Part shown: positions 62,598-64,000 of the stretch, piece after piece
Numbering within the stretch: the stretch's first letter is position 1
Layout of the letters: every line of letters starts with the position of its first letter
From: Verrucosispora sioxanthis
GTDB taxonomy: Bacteria; Actinomycetota; Actinomycetes; Mycobacteriales; Micromonosporaceae
Direction: 5' to 3'
NCBI RefSeq assembly: GCF_010560025.1
Contig: NZ_SAIY01000005.1
Location: 496,001 to 560,000 of the forward strand
DNA length: 64,000 nt
Translations under genes and position numbers: made by a program
The notes under the pieces: generated by a model
The model's database searches: none
Told to the model about the DNA's origin: nothing
What the model saw: only the letters and a program-made list of their open reading frames with translations

Positions 62598-62644
62598 GAG
62601 GGCCCCGCTCCGACCCGGAGTACCGGGGTCGGGGCGGGGCCCTC
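62598..62644 (-). terminator. Strong hairpin terminator after rpsA
   Basis: GAGGGCCCCGCTCCGACCC (62598-62616) pairs perfectly with 62626-62644, loop of nine bases. It lies about 68 bases past the rpsA stop and 127 bases before coaE. Confidence 0.8.
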
Positions 62645-62711
62645 TGTGGTCAGCCGACAGCTTCGGGTCTCGGCGGGGCGTCAGACGCGCCGAACCGAAG
62701 GTGTCATCGGG

Positions 62712-64000
62712 TCACTTGCCGCCGGCGAGCTTCTCCCGCAGTGCGGCGAGCGCCTCGTCGGTGGCCAGCGTGCCCGCCGGCTCCTCGGCCTGCCGGCTCG
62801 GCGCCGCGCTGGTCGAGGTGGTGGTGCCGCCGGCCGCGGGGGCCGGCTGCGGGTTCGCGGCGGCCTCGGCCTCGGCGGCCCGGGACGTCTGCACCTGCTT
62901 CTGGTGCGCCTCCCAGCGCTGCCGCGCCTCGGCGTACTGGTTCTCCCAGGTCTCGCGCTGCTTGTCGTACCCCTCGAGCCACTCGCCCGTCTCCGGGTCG
63001 AAGCCCTCCGGGTAGATGTAGTTGCCCTCGGTGTCGTAGGTCGCGGCCATGCCGTAGAGGGTCGGGTCGAAGTGCTCCTCGCCCTCGACAAAGCCCTCGT
63101 TGGCCTGCTTGAGCGACAGCGAGATCCGGCGACGCTCCAGGTCGATGTCGATGACCTTGACCATGACCTCGGAGCCGACCTGGACGACCTGCTCGGGGAT
63201 CTCCACGTGACGCTCGGCCAGCTCGGAGATGTGCACCAGGCCCTCGATGCCGTCGTCCACCCGGACGAAGGCACCGAACGGCACCAGCTTGGTGACCTTA
63301 CCCGGCACGATCTGCTGGATGGCGTGGGTGCGGGCGAACTGACGCCACGGGTCCTCCTGGGTCGCCTTCAGCGACAGCGAGACCCGCTCACGGTCCAGGT
63401 CGACGTCCAGGACCTCGACCTCGACCTCCTGGCCCACCTCGACGACCTCGGACGGGTGGTCGATGTGCTTCCAGGACAGCTCGGAGACGTGCACCAGGCC
63501 GTCCACGCCGCCCAGGTCGACGAAGGCGCCGAAGTTGACGATCGAGGAGACGACGCCCTTGCGGACCTGCCCCTTCTGGAGCTTGTTGAGGAACTCGGTG
63601 CGCACCTCGGACTGCGTCTGCTCCAGCCAGGCCCGGCGGGACAGCACCACGTTGTTGCGGTTCTTGTCCAGCTCGATGATCTTGGCTTCGAGCTCGCGGC
63701 CGACGTACGGCTGCAGGTCACGCACCCGCCGCATCTCGACCAGGGAGGCCGGCAGGAAGCCACGCAGCCCGATGTCGAGGATGAGGCCACCCTTGACCAC
63801 CTCGATGACGGAACCGCGGACGACGCCGTCCTCGTCCTTGATCTTCTCGATCGTGCCCCAGGCCCGCTCGTACTGCGCCCGCTTCTTGGAGAGGATCAGC
63901 CGACCCTCCTTGTCCTCCTTCTGAAGGACAAGGGCCTCGATGTGGTCACCCACCGAGACGACCTCTGCCGGGTCCACGTCGTGCTTGATCGACAACTCCC
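62712..64000 (-). CDS. rpsA: 30S ribosomal protein S1, 5' end outside window
   Basis: At least 429 residues; the N-terminus lies beyond the right edge. Tandem S1 RNA-binding domains are visible: VVKGGLILDIGLRGFLPASL, then SIVNFGAFVDLGGVDGLVHV, then KLVPFGAFVRVDDGIEGLVH. The tail is acidic and alanine-rich. S1 binds mRNA to the 30S subunit. The last bases read ELSIKHDV, an internal S1 sequence, so the apparent start at 63995 is not real. Confidence 0.95.
   Translation of the reverse strand, partial: ELSIKHDVDPAEVVSVGDHIEALVLQKEDKEGRLILSKKRAQYERAWGTIEKIKDEDGVVRGSVIEVVKGGLILDIGLRGFLPASLVEMRRVRDLQPYVGRELEAKIIELDKNRNNVVLSRRAWLEQTQSEVRTEFLNKLQKGQVRKGVVSSIVNFGAFVDLGGVDGLVHVSELSWKHIDHPSEVVEVGQEVEVEVLDVDLDRERVSLSLKATQEDPWRQFARTHAIQQIVPGKVTKLVPFGAFVRVDDGIEGLVHISELAERHVEIPEQVVQVGSEVMVKVIDIDLERRRISLSLKQANEGFVEGEEHFDPTLYGMAATYDTEGNYIYPEGFDPETGEWLEGYDKQRETWENQYAEARQRWEAHQKQVQTSRAAEAEAAANPQPAPAAGGTTTSTSAAPSRQAEEPAGTLATDEALAALREKLAGGK

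Noticed and set aside
63993..63995. Start codon of rpsA at 63995
   Set aside because: The codon there belongs to internal S1 sequence ELSIKHDV, so the gene must extend beyond the window.

Overview
The window is very GC-rich DNA from a high-GC actinobacterium, most probably Micromonospora or a close Micromonosporaceae relative. This rests on WhiA, RbpA, OpcA, an actinobacterial SUF operon led by SufR, the CoaE-GrpB fusion, an Scr1-type XRE regulator, many GTG starts, and start codons preceded only by a TANNNT box. I see no rRNA, tRNA, CRISPR array, transposase, phage module or plasmid gene. It is chromosomal core DNA with a few lineage-specific genes.

Layout. 0-1.1 kb: edge of an acVLRF1-type peptidyl-tRNA hydrolase and a LysE-type exporter. 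1.5-8.3 kb: complete SUF iron-sulfur operon on the minus strand (sufR-sufB-sufD-Rieske ferredoxin-sufC-sufS-sufU-sufT), mostly joined by 1-4 base stop/start overlaps. 8.4-11.8 kb: heme A and heme O synthases (ctaA, ctaB) around an ATP-grasp protein and a small conserved gene. 12.1-19.2 kb: pentose phosphate block tkt-tal-zwf-opcA-pgl. 19.2-24.3 kb: rbpA, then secG and the glycolytic set tpiA-pgk-gap, then whiA. 24.3-31.2 kb: yvcK, rapZ, an unknown anchored protein, recQ, uvrC. 31.4-35.2 kb: secreted penicillin acylase-family enzyme and a Rieske lipoprotein. 35.4-39.6 kb: uvrA and rsgA. 39.8-43.7 kb: small metabolic or stress genes including a cold-shock protein. 43.9-50.7 kb: CocE-type hydrolase, a divergent MarR/MMPL pair, a lytic transglycosylase lipoprotein and a DedA-PAP2-like fusion. 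50.8-64 kb: typA, serine hydrolase, tyrosine phosphatase, terC, ABM monooxygenase, XRE regulator, uvrB, a duplicated-domain membrane protein, coaE-grpB and the 3' part of rpsA.

How the genes work together. SUF supplies Fe-S clusters and faces the heme-A pathway across a shared promoter region. The pentose phosphate and lower glycolysis blocks form one central-carbon neighbourhood, and yvcK/rapZ/whiA add carbon, cell-wall and developmental control. uvrA, uvrB, uvrC and recQ all lie within 32 kb, although not in one operon.

Sequence integrity. At least ten genes carry frame changes. Nearly all the single ones look like loss of one base in a C/G run, and several hit core genes (opcA, yvcK, rsgA). 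I read most of them as base-calling or assembly errors rather than decay. pgl is exceptional, with roughly ten indels, and the adjacent rbpA has lost its stop. rsgA additionally has an in-frame amber codon. Intergenic regions hold three families of long palindromes, two of them present twice, and several strong hairpin terminators. I found no clearly new multi-gene system. The most interesting leads are the MarR operator, the repeat families, the duplicated-domain membrane protein, the inactive-looking PAP2 fusion and the unidentified 42.8-43.7 kb gene.
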